From the NCBI GenBank assembly GCA_964644675.1, contig CAZXWK010000010.1, positions 1 to 60,471 on the forward strand: DNA of 60,471 nt, written 5' to 3'. This document shows, in pieces, positions 45,701-51,160 of the stretch (its first letter is position 1; each line of letters opens with the position of its first letter). The notes beneath the pieces were generated by a model. That model was not told where the DNA came from. It saw nothing but the letters and a program-made list of their open reading frames with translations, and ran no database searches. The DNA comes from CAZXWK01 sp964644675 (GTDB lineage Bacteria; Actinomycetota; Coriobacteriia; Anaerosomatales; JAAXUF01). The translations under genes and the position numbers were made by a program.

Positions 45701-45772
45701 GCGTGGATACTGGGCGGGACCTCGTCGGTGACCCAGGCGGTCGAGTGGCGGGTCATCGCGCTGCTTCCTTAG
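42758..45772 (+). CDS. Secreted subtilisin-like serine protease with CWB2 wall-binding repeats
   Basis: This protein of about 1,004 residues has a signal peptide (IALVVALCASLVAPAASLAA) and an inhibitor-like propeptide (about 75-150). An S8 peptidase domain follows with a complete triad: D190 in VVDTGVDLTHPD, H225 in DGHGTHVAG and S384 in SGTSMATPFVSG. Two pre-peptidase C-terminal-like beta domains (about 450-675; DFDLYLFAPGATSVYAS, GTYYLDVRSSSGAGSYTLRS) come next. From about 680 to the end are three CWB2 repeats (TRVGGATRYEVAADLARRGW, VHIVGGTASVP, AWILGGTSSVT). It should be exported, self-processed and held to wall polymer. ATG 42758 is chosen because GAGGAGAT precedes it and the signal peptide begins there; a start at 42707 would add 17 polar residues. 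Confidence 0.9.
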   Translation: MRSPFRIALVVALCASLVAPAASLAAPASSSRVSGAVLERPPIPGLPSGGLVKDAVAGPPRSASTTASVDWLAPAEPDRVLVVFDDTQSGIERVSFSSQVAQGGGEVSGWQRAKDAASVDVPAGESRSTFAEQLQADPAVAWVQPLYRYQAQFVPDDPLYAGQWGLKKIGMEAAWDTTLGASAVTVAVVDTGVDLTHPDLAGQVDTAHDWDFVNGDSSAQDDDGHGTHVAGIVAAATNNAIGVAGVAPGCRILPVKVLDSRGSGDSGTVADGIKYAVDQGAKVINLSLGSASADSYLWDAVSYASMHDVVICAASGNNHSQGGALYPARFEGVIGVAATANDDSHPDFSNAGPGVDIAAPGVDILSTYPSRFVPSGSVEMSGTSMATPFVSGVAALVRSEFPTASAVEVEQRLEANARDLGAPGWDPYFGYGRVRADVSLTAAPPPPDIDAVPATSLDLTPTVTGTLDFLADRDDTYRVDLQAGETLSAQLFGDASTDFDLYLFAPGATSVYASVPIGGSLFTTYPDAITFTAPAAGTYYLDVRSSSGAGSYTLRSGVAVDPDAEVPGTPLVSTPVTGTLTELVDQRDVYRVGLVAGETLDLSLTGPFGTSYAVEVYPPGIGSVSMSRPVVADFAGSYPRNASYAAPTSGTYYVAVRCIDGSGAYALGWSIRAASATVTRVGGATRYEVAADLARRGWDPTGAHAWTGVKHVIVASGEDRAAADPLSAAGLAGIYDAPVLLVRSDPKAALPAATAQVIAEIAARNPGVRVHIVGGTASVPDKTWSRIAAIKGVSGAKDRLAGRDRYAVSAAIANRMLDVKGVSAVPGVLIVNAEKPDAFYDALVASPAAYRQAMPMLAVRTDSVPGGVSALLKGRLAGKPRYVVSSSTFVSEGVRRQVGASERLASTSRRYAAASQIANQLIARGWSPVDDTGLAAKLPDSLTGGTFLGKRGGVLVLTDSSYLLRSETEAFFSAYSKSIENAWILGGTSSVTQAVEWRVIALLP

Positions 45773-45773
45773 G

Positions 45774-45791
45774 CGCCGCGCCGTTGCGGCG
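45774..45791 (+). terminator. Short hairpin after the subtilisin gene
   Basis: CGCCGC (45774-45779) pairs with GCGGCG (45786-45791) around a six-base loop directly after the stop. There is no T-tract, so function is tentative. Confidence 0.35.
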
Positions 45792-45844
45792 AGGGGGAGC
45801 GCCCGCCATACTCTGGCACCGAGACCGACGACGTGGAGGGACCA

Positions 45845-47194
45845 ATGGGCATCGAGAACATCCCCAGGACCATCTGGTGGGGCGAGGACGAATCGACCGG
45901 CCGCCCCGTGGTCTTCCTGCTCGACCAGACCCGCCTGCCGCTGCAGGGCGACGTGCTCGCCTGCAACCTGGCGTCGGGCGTCTGCATGGCGATCAAGAGC
46001 CTCGCGGTCCGAGGCGCGCCCGCGCTGGGCGTCGCGGCCGGCCTTGCGCTGGCGCTCTGGACCGAGAACGAGAGCGAGGGACTCGACACCGTCGACGAGT
46101 ACCTCGCGGGTCTCGACTCCGTCGCCGAGACGGTCATGAGCACGCGGCCCACGGCCGTCAACCTCTTCTGGGGCGCCGAGCGCGTGCGTCGCGTGGCGCA
46201 CGACAACGCCGACCTGCCGCTCGACGAGCTCAAGGCGCTCGTCGTGCAGGAGGCCCGGAACATGGAGGCCGAGGACGAGGAGCGCAACCGCATGCTCGGC
46301 CGCTTCGGCGCCGACCTGCTGCCCGACGAGGCCAAGCTGCTCACGCACTGCAACGCCGGCTCGCTCGCGACCGCGTACTTCGGGACCGCTCTCGGCGTCA
46401 TCTTCACCGCGCACGAGGATGGCAAGGTCGCGCACGTCTGGGTAGACGAGACGCGTCCGGTCAACCAAGGCGGCCGCCTCACCGCGTGGGAGCTGCGTCT
46501 CGCCGGCGTGCCCAACGCGCTCATCGCCGACAACATGGCCGGCTTCGTCATGAAGCAGGGCTGGGTGGACGCGGTCATCGTGGGCGCGGACCGCATCGCT
46601 GCCAACGGCGACACCGCGAACAAGATCGGCACGTACAGCCTCGCCGTGCTCGCGCACGAACACGGCATCCCCTTCTACGTCGCGGCGCCGAGCTCGACGA
46701 TCGACCTGACGCTGGAGACCGGCGACCAGATCGTCATCGAGGAGCGCGACCCGCGCGAGCTGACCGGTTTCACGGTCTCCGGCACGTTCGAGCCCGACTC
46801 GACCGAGGCCAACCGCGCGTTCGACATGCTCACCAAAGACGGCGTCTACGACATGAAGCTCTCCAAGGGTCACCGCATGACCATCGAGCGCAAGGGCGGC
46901 GGCTACGCCTTCGACGCGTGGTTCAAGATGACCCCTCCGGGCACCGAGGTCTTCAACCCGGCGTTCGACGTGACCCCCGGCAAGTTCGTCACGGCGTTCA
47001 TCACCGAGCGAGGCGTGATCCGCCCTGCCGAGGACGGCTACGTCACCCCGCTCGCGCTCACGTGCATGGGCTCGGGCGGCATTCACGAGATCGGCCTTGA
47101 GGCCTTCACCGGCAAGGCGGACGAGCTCCGTGCTCCCGGGATGGCCGAGGGTGCCGAGGCCCGCCCGGCGCCGAGTGACACCCTGGAGCCGTAG
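45845..47194 (+). CDS. mtnA: S-methyl-5-thioribose-1-phosphate isomerase, long form
   Basis: This eIF2B-related enzyme of about 449 residues isomerises methylthioribose-1-phosphate to methylthioribulose-1-phosphate in methionine salvage. Substrate and catalytic elements are visible: IKSLAVRGAPALGVAAG, C169 in LLTHCNAGSLATAYFG, D249 in VGADRIAANGDTANKIG, and FNPAFDVTPGKFVTAFITE. About 60 extra residues (about 309-368, starting TVSGTFEPDSTEANRAFDML) lie between the IEERDPRELTG strand and FNPAFDVTP, plus an acidic tail, making it about 90 residues longer than the common form. ATG 45845 follows GGAGGG; a GTG four codons upstream is possible. No other mtn genes are adjacent. Confidence 0.88.
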   Translation: MGIENIPRTIWWGEDESTGRPVVFLLDQTRLPLQGDVLACNLASGVCMAIKSLAVRGAPALGVAAGLALALWTENESEGLDTVDEYLAGLDSVAETVMSTRPTAVNLFWGAERVRRVAHDNADLPLDELKALVVQEARNMEAEDEERNRMLGRFGADLLPDEAKLLTHCNAGSLATAYFGTALGVIFTAHEDGKVAHVWVDETRPVNQGGRLTAWELRLAGVPNALIADNMAGFVMKQGWVDAVIVGADRIAANGDTANKIGTYSLAVLAHEHGIPFYVAAPSSTIDLTLETGDQIVIEERDPRELTGFTVSGTFEPDSTEANRAFDMLTKDGVYDMKLSKGHRMTIERKGGGYAFDAWFKMTPPGTEVFNPAFDVTPGKFVTAFITERGVIRPAEDGYVTPLALTCMGSGGIHEIGLEAFTGKADELRAPGMAEGAEARPAPSDTLEP

Positions 47195-47200
47195 GACGCG

Positions 47201-48118
47201 ATGAGCACCACCGCCCTCGCGACGACGATTCTGACCTTCACGGCCATCGTCGGCGTGGGGGCGGTCCTGCGTCTGACCGGCGTGCTCCGCCGAGAAGACG
47301 CCAAGCCGATCAACGCGGTGATCATCTACGCGGGCCTGCCGGCGTTCATCTTCCGAGCGGTGCATGGCGCGACGCTGCGGTCCGACCTGTGGAGGGTCGT
47401 CGCCGTCTCGTGGCTCGTGTTCGCGGCCATGCTCGGCCTGGGGTGGCTCGCGGCGCGCCTGCTCCGCCTGCCCGGCGAGATCGCGGGCGGCTTCATCATC
47501 GCGACGGCGCTGGGGAACACCGGCTACATCGGCTATCCGATCACGGCCGCACTTCTCGGCGACAAGGCGTTGCCCGAGGCGATCTTCTACGACGTGTTCG
47601 GCACGGTCGGCGCGCTTGTCTTCGTGGGGCTGCTCGTCGCCCAGCACTACGGCACCAACGACGAGGCGCGGGTCAACCCGCTCAAGGAACTCGTCACCTT
47701 CCCGGCCGTCGTGGCGCTCGCGGCGGCGCTCCTGCTCAGACCGGTCCCGATTCCGCCCATGGTAAGCGACGGGTTGGGTCTGCTTGCGAGCATGGTGGCG
47801 CCGCTCATCATGCTGTCCGTCGGACTGTCGCTCCGGTTCCGCTCGATCGGTGACTCGTGGCTCGCGCTGCTCAATCTCTCTGCGCTCCGCCTGCTGGTCG
47901 CGCCGCTGATCGCGCTCGGTCTCGGGCTCCTGGTGCTCGGAGCGGGCATGCCGCTGCGCGTCACGGTGCTCGAGGCCGGGATGCCCGCGATGATGCTGAC
48001 CTTGGTGGTGGGGGAGCGATTCGGGCTCGACACCGACTTCATCGCGTCCGCGATCTTCCTGACCACGGCGCTGTCGGCGATCACGCTCCCGCTCATGCAG
48101 CTGGCGGTGTTCCGCTAG
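47201..48118 (+). CDS. AEC-family (auxin efflux carrier-like) transporter
   Basis: This 305-residue protein has ten hydrophobic helices in two five-helix halves. The pattern follows the AEC family: VLRREDAKPINAVIIYAGLP after the first helix, ATALGNTGYIGYPITAAL in the first bundle, and EAGMPAMMLTLVVGERFGLD in the second. Family members export organic acids or amino acids; the substrate here is unknown. ATG 47201 lies six bases after the mtnA stop, suggesting co-transcription, although a role in methylthio metabolism is speculative. A hairpin follows. Confidence 0.88.
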   Translation: MSTTALATTILTFTAIVGVGAVLRLTGVLRREDAKPINAVIIYAGLPAFIFRAVHGATLRSDLWRVVAVSWLVFAAMLGLGWLAARLLRLPGEIAGGFIIATALGNTGYIGYPITAALLGDKALPEAIFYDVFGTVGALVFVGLLVAQHYGTNDEARVNPLKELVTFPAVVALAAALLLRPVPIPPMVSDGLGLLASMVAPLIMLSVGLSLRFRSIGDSWLALLNLSALRLLVAPLIALGLGLLVLGAGMPLRVTVLEAGMPAMMLTLVVGERFGLDTDFIASAIFLTTALSAITLPLMQLAVFR

Positions 48119-48138
48119 CGCCGAGAGCCTCTCGGCGC
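48118..48138 (+). terminator. Hairpin between the AEC transporter and comF
   Basis: GCGCCGAGAG (48118-48127) is the reverse complement of CTCTCGGCGC (48129-48138) with a single base between. It would fold with a small loop. The hairpin starts within the stop codon of the transporter and ends about 21 bases before comF. Confidence 0.45.
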
Positions 48139-48158
48139 TCGTGTCGAGAGGGGGTCGC

Positions 48159-48848
48159 ATGCACGCGCTCCTGCCCGAGCTGCTCGGCGGGCTCGCAGAG
48201 CTGCTGTTCCCGACGCGCTGCGCAGGATGCGAGCTCCCCGGAGCCGTTCTCTGCGACACCTGCCGAGACACCCTCCCGCGCATCGACCCGGCCGGCTCCT
48301 GCCCTCGCTGCGGAGCGCCGTTCGGATACCTGGTCTGCACCGAGTGCTGGAACCGCGAGTGGTCGTTCGAAGCGGCCGTCGCTCTCGGCGAGCTTGACCG
48401 CCAGCTCGCCCGCGCCGTCGTGCTCCACAAGGACGCCGGCGAGCGTCGACTCGCGGCGGTGCTTGGGGGCCTCCTTGCCGAGCAGGTCGAGGCTGCGTGG
48501 CCGGGATGGGCGCAGGGCGTGGCGTTCGTGCCCGCTACCGAAGCGGCCGTCCGGCGACGCGGCTTCGACCACGGCCGCGCGATCGGGGCCGCGATAGCCG
48601 CGCAGCTCGGCGTGCCGCTCGTCGAGGCGCTTGTGCGCTCGGGTGCCCGCGACCAGCGGACGCTGGGCAGGGCGGCGCGCGCAGCCAACGCCGAAGGCAC
48701 GTTCGCCCCACGGCTCGCGCCGCCCTCCCGCACGCTGCTCACCGACGACGTGTTCACGACCGGCGCCACGCTCGACGCCGCGGCGTCGACGCTGCTCGAC
48801 GCGGGCGCGCTCTCGGTTCGCGTCGCGGCCGTGGCGCGCGCCTGGTGA
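48159..48848 (+). CDS. comF: ComF family phosphoribosyltransferase-like protein
   Basis: This protein of about 229 residues has an N-terminal zinc ribbon with four cysteine pairs (CAGC, CDTC, CPRC, CTEC between about residues 21 and 65). A phosphoribosyltransferase-fold domain follows with the ComF motif RRRGFDHGRAIG, the QRTLGRAARAAN element and the PRPP-type loop LLTDDVFTTGATLDAAAS. ComF acts in DNA uptake in competent bacteria; its enzymatic role is unresolved. ATG 48159 follows GAGGGGG, and the GTG at 48141 is less likely. The structured RNA and, farther on, hpf follow, the arrangement in which raiA RNA is known. Confidence 0.9.
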   Translation: MHALLPELLGGLAELLFPTRCAGCELPGAVLCDTCRDTLPRIDPAGSCPRCGAPFGYLVCTECWNREWSFEAAVALGELDRQLARAVVLHKDAGERRLAAVLGGLLAEQVEAAWPGWAQGVAFVPATEAAVRRRGFDHGRAIGAAIAAQLGVPLVEALVRSGARDQRTLGRAARAANAEGTFAPRLAPPSRTLLTDDVFTTGATLDAAASTLLDAGALSVRVAAVARAW

Positions 48849-48870
48849 GGGCGTTCTCGGCAGGTCCGCG

Positions 48871-48879
48871 TGCTAGAAT
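48871..48879 (+). promoter_or_regulatory. Extended -10 promoter for the structured RNA
   Basis: TGCTAGAAT (TGn plus TAGAAT at 48874-48879) places the transcript start near 48886. That is exactly where the 5' strand of the closing helix begins. Confidence 0.65.
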
Positions 48880-48884
48880 CCGTT

Positions 48885-49141
48885 GTGCTCCCGCCCGGGT
48901 CTGTGGTTGCGGACGCGCAAGCGTCCTAGTCCAAGGTAGACGCGGCCGAAAGGACCCACGTAAGCCGGCGGCTCTCGGGTCGTCGCGCGAGCATGGCGCG
49001 TCTTAGGGGTAAGTCGTACCGTCCGGTCCTGCCATCCCGGCAGGCGGGCGAGAGGGCCGGTAGTGAGATCGCATCAAGCGGAAGCCCCGGTATGCGAGTG
49101 TGGGGCCAAAGACCAGGTCAGCCGGGCGGGAGCGCCCGCCC
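48885..49141 (+). ncRNA. raiA: Structured non-coding RNA, probable raiA RNA
   Basis: The 312-base space between comF and the next gene holds no ORF with family support. It behaves as a folded RNA. The 5' strand 48885-48898 (GTGCTCCCGCCCGG) pairs with 49122-49135 (CCGGGCGGGAGCGC) over 14 positions with a single G-U, closing a domain of about 250 nt. The promoter-predicted start coincides with the helix, and a terminator-like hairpin ends it. Internal helices include GGACGC-GCAA-GCGTCC. Established knowledge: raiA RNAs, about 200 nt, occur in Firmicutes and Actinobacteria upstream of hpf/raiA genes and next to comFC. Here comF is immediately upstream and hpf about 4 kb downstream. Identity as raiA is inferred from context and size; I cannot run the covariance model. 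A long leader or attenuator for the downstream transporter is the alternative. Confidence 0.65.
49124..49141 (+). terminator. Hairpin at the 3' end of the structured RNA, competing with its closing helix
   Basis: GGGCGGG (49124-49130) and CCCGCCC (49135-49141) form a perfect seven-bp stem with loop AGCG. Its 5' arm is the same sequence that forms the 3' strand of the RNA's closing helix, so the two cannot coexist. The ribosome site GAGGAAGG of the next gene follows within two bases. No T-tract is present. Confidence 0.55.
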
Positions 49142-49160
49142 AGAGGAAGGGACCGCACGC

Positions 49161-50030
49161 ATGACCCGAACCGTTCGCGCCGCGGCACTGGTGCTGGCGT
49201 TCGTCGCGCTGCTCGCGCTTGCCGCCGGCTGCAAGCCGATGCCCAAGCAGGAGCAGGTGCCCGCCAAGGTCGCGCCTCCCGCGGTCAAGGAAGGCGGCAA
49301 GCTGCGGGTCGGCGTCGACCTGTCGTACCCGCCGTTCGCGGGCACGGACAACGGCAAGCAGGCGGGTCTCGACATCGACGTCGCGAACGCGGTCGCCGGC
49401 AAGCTTGGCCTCAGTGTCGTGGTCGTCGACGTCAAGCCCTCGGACGCCGCGACCGCGCTTGCTGACGGCAAGGTCGACGCGGTCTTCTCGGTCCCGCTCA
49501 GCGAGGCCGCGCTGACCAGCGTGTCGCTCGCGGGCTCGTACGTGACCGATGGCCCGGCGTTCTTCATAGCGACCGACAGCACCGCCTCGGTCGAGCCGTC
49601 GTTGACCCTGAGCGCGATCACCGCCTCGCCGATCGCCGCGCAGCAGGGTTCCGTCGCGTACTGGCGGCTCCTCTCGGAGTTCGACGAGGACGGCGTCAAG
49701 GCCTATCCCGAGCTGCGTCAGGCGCTCACCGCGCTGATGAACGGCGAGACGCAGGTCGTGGCGGGTGACGCGCTCGTGGGTGGCTACATCATCCGAGACA
49801 TGCCGACCGTGCACCTGGCCGGGCAGCTCGAACCCGCCATGCCGCTGGGCGTCGCGGTGCTTGCGGACAACACCGAACTGGGGGATGCGGTCCGCTCGGC
49901 GCTTGACGAGCTCGCCGCGGACGGCGTGCTCGAGACCATCCGCGCGAAGTGGGTGGGCGAGCTGCCCAAGCTCGAGACGCCCGCGAGCAGCGAGGCCAGC
50001 GATTCCGTCGAGACGACGGTCGCGCCGTAG
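49161..50030 (+). CDS. Lipoprotein, extracellular solute-binding protein family 3 (divergent)
   Basis: This protein of about 289 residues has a lipoprotein signal (LLALAAGC, lipid-modified Cys24). A type-3 periplasmic-binding fold follows: GGKLRVGVDLSYPPFAG, GLDIDVANAVAGKLGLSVVV, VVAGDALVGGYIIRDM. At the place where amino-acid binders carry a TxxR arginine for the alpha-carboxylate, this protein has VPLSEAALTSVS and no arginine, so its ligand may differ or be absent. ATG 49161 has GAGGAAGG. It is the first gene after the structured RNA and precedes a canonical binding protein, permease and ATPase. Confidence 0.83.
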   Translation: MTRTVRAAALVLAFVALLALAAGCKPMPKQEQVPAKVAPPAVKEGGKLRVGVDLSYPPFAGTDNGKQAGLDIDVANAVAGKLGLSVVVVDVKPSDAATALADGKVDAVFSVPLSEAALTSVSLAGSYVTDGPAFFIATDSTASVEPSLTLSAITASPIAAQQGSVAYWRLLSEFDEDGVKAYPELRQALTALMNGETQVVAGDALVGGYIIRDMPTVHLAGQLEPAMPLGVAVLADNTELGDAVRSALDELAADGVLETIRAKWVGELPKLETPASSEASDSVETTVAP

Positions 50031-50084
50031 GCGCAGCTTCGTATCGCATAGAAGCGGCCGCAATCATGCATCGAGGTGCTTTCT

Positions 50085-50113
50085 GCATACTCAGCTTCCC
50101 ATACTGAATATGC
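50085..50113 (+). promoter_or_regulatory. Imperfect inverted repeat in the promoter region of the second binding protein
   Basis: GCATACTCAG (50085-50094) mirrors CTGAATATGC (50104-50113) with one mismatch and a nine-base spacer. A further ATGC-rich repeat (GTATGCTTATGCAC) lies about 30 bases downstream. The region 50031-50221 is visibly more AT-rich than its neighbours. It may be an operator for amino-acid-responsive control; no regulator is identified. Confidence 0.4.
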
Positions 50114-50221
50114 CAAATGCGCAGCTACGGCTTGCAGAAACGGTGTATGCTTATGCACTGTAGTCAAGCTGAGCGCCGAGCGGATCGGCGCGCCAGTCAG
50201 TCGAATGTTGAGGAGGGAACG

Positions 50222-51055
50222 ATGCTGAAGGCACGCAAGATCATCGGGCTCCTGCTTGCGCTCGCCCTGGTCGCCACGGTTGTGGCGCTCGCGGGCTGCT
50301 CGGGCTCGAGCTCCAGCACCAGCACCACCACCACTGAGGAGAAGCCCGCTGCGGACTTCAAGCTCGTCACGCCGGGCACCCTCACCGTTGGCTCCGACAC
50401 CTCGTTCCCGCCGTTCGAGTCGATGAACGGTGACGTGGCCGAGGGCTTCGACGTCGATCTCGTCGCCGCCATGGCGAAGGAGATGGGCCTCGAGTCGAAG
50501 TTCCTGACCGAGGGCTTCGACACCCTGATCCCGACGCTGAAGGCCGGTGGCAAGTTCGACATGATCGCGTCGGGCATGACCATCACCGACGAGCGCAAGC
50601 AGGAGATCGACTTCACCGATCCCTACATCGACTCCAACCAGTCGATCGCCGTGCGCAAGGACTTCACCTACACGGACGAGTCCAGCTTCGCCGGCAAGAA
50701 GGTCGGCTGCCAGGCCGGTACGACCGGTCTCGATTGGGCCACTGAGAACCTCAAGCCCAAGGGCGCCGAGATCGTCGAGTTCAAGACCGCGACCGACGCG
50801 CTGTCCGCGCTGCAGGCCGGTAACGTCGACGGTGTGGTCAACGACCTGCCCGTCACCGCCGCTCTCGTGAAGGACCCGGCCAAGGGCCTGGTCATCGCGA
50901 AGGAGATCCCGACCGGCGAGCAGTACGGCTTCGCGGTCAGCAAGGAGAACCCCGAGCTCCTCAAGGCGCTCAACGAGGCTCTTGCCGCCGTCAAGAAGTC
51001 CGGCGAGTACGACACGATCTACGAGAAGTGGTTCGGTACCACGCAGGCTCAGTAG
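50222..51055 (+). CDS. Polar amino-acid ABC transporter solute-binding lipoprotein
   Basis: This protein of about 277 residues has a lipobox VVALAGC (Cys26) and a Ser/Thr-rich linker, then a family-3 binding domain: GSDTSFPPFESMNGDVAEGF, GFDTLIPTLKAGGKFDMIAS. The carboxylate-binding arginine is in TITDERKQEIDF, and VGCQAGTTGLDWA is the second-lobe motif. This is the standard form for glutamine- or basic/polar-amino-acid systems; specificity is not decidable by eye. ATG 50222 has GAGGAGG. It is followed by a strong terminator, so much of its mRNA may end there, giving more binding protein than permease and ATPase. Confidence 0.92.
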   Translation: MLKARKIIGLLLALALVATVVALAGCSGSSSSTSTTTTEEKPAADFKLVTPGTLTVGSDTSFPPFESMNGDVAEGFDVDLVAAMAKEMGLESKFLTEGFDTLIPTLKAGGKFDMIASGMTITDERKQEIDFTDPYIDSNQSIAVRKDFTYTDESSFAGKKVGCQAGTTGLDWATENLKPKGAEIVEFKTATDALSALQAGNVDGVVNDLPVTAALVKDPAKGLVIAKEIPTGEQYGFAVSKENPELLKALNEALAAVKKSGEYDTIYEKWFGTTQAQ

Positions 51056-51099
51056 CAGAACGCTAGGCCGCGTGTTGCGCGCGACCTGACCTAGGGCTC

Positions 51100-51128
51100 G
51101 AGGCCCCCGGCCCGTGGCCGGGGGCCTC
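51100..51128 (+). terminator. Intrinsic terminator/attenuator between binding protein and permease
   Basis: GAGGCCCCCGGCC (51100-51112) pairs perfectly with GGCCGGGGGCCTC (51116-51128) around three bases, followed by TGTCTTA. It is the strongest stem in the window and probably reduces read-through into the permease and ATPase genes. Confidence 0.85.
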
Positions 51129-51160
51129 TGTCTTAGGTATGACCGACAGGAAGCATCCCG

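Noticed and set aside
43406..48769. 1,787-residue minus-strand ORF across the protease, mtnA, transporter and comF genes
   Set aside because: No domain is recognisable and it mirrors codon bias of four recognised plus-strand genes; an antisense shadow.
48885..49141. RNase P, SRP, tmRNA, 6S, T-box or lysine riboswitch as identity of the structured RNA
   Set aside because: Their conserved cores (for example the T-box GGTGGnACC or the RNase P GAGGAAAGTCC) are not present; context with comF and hpf fits raiA best.
48993..49160. Extension of the first binding protein into the structured RNA region
   Set aside because: The lipoprotein signal starts at the ATG at 49161 with its own ribosome site; the upstream codons coincide with RNA helices.
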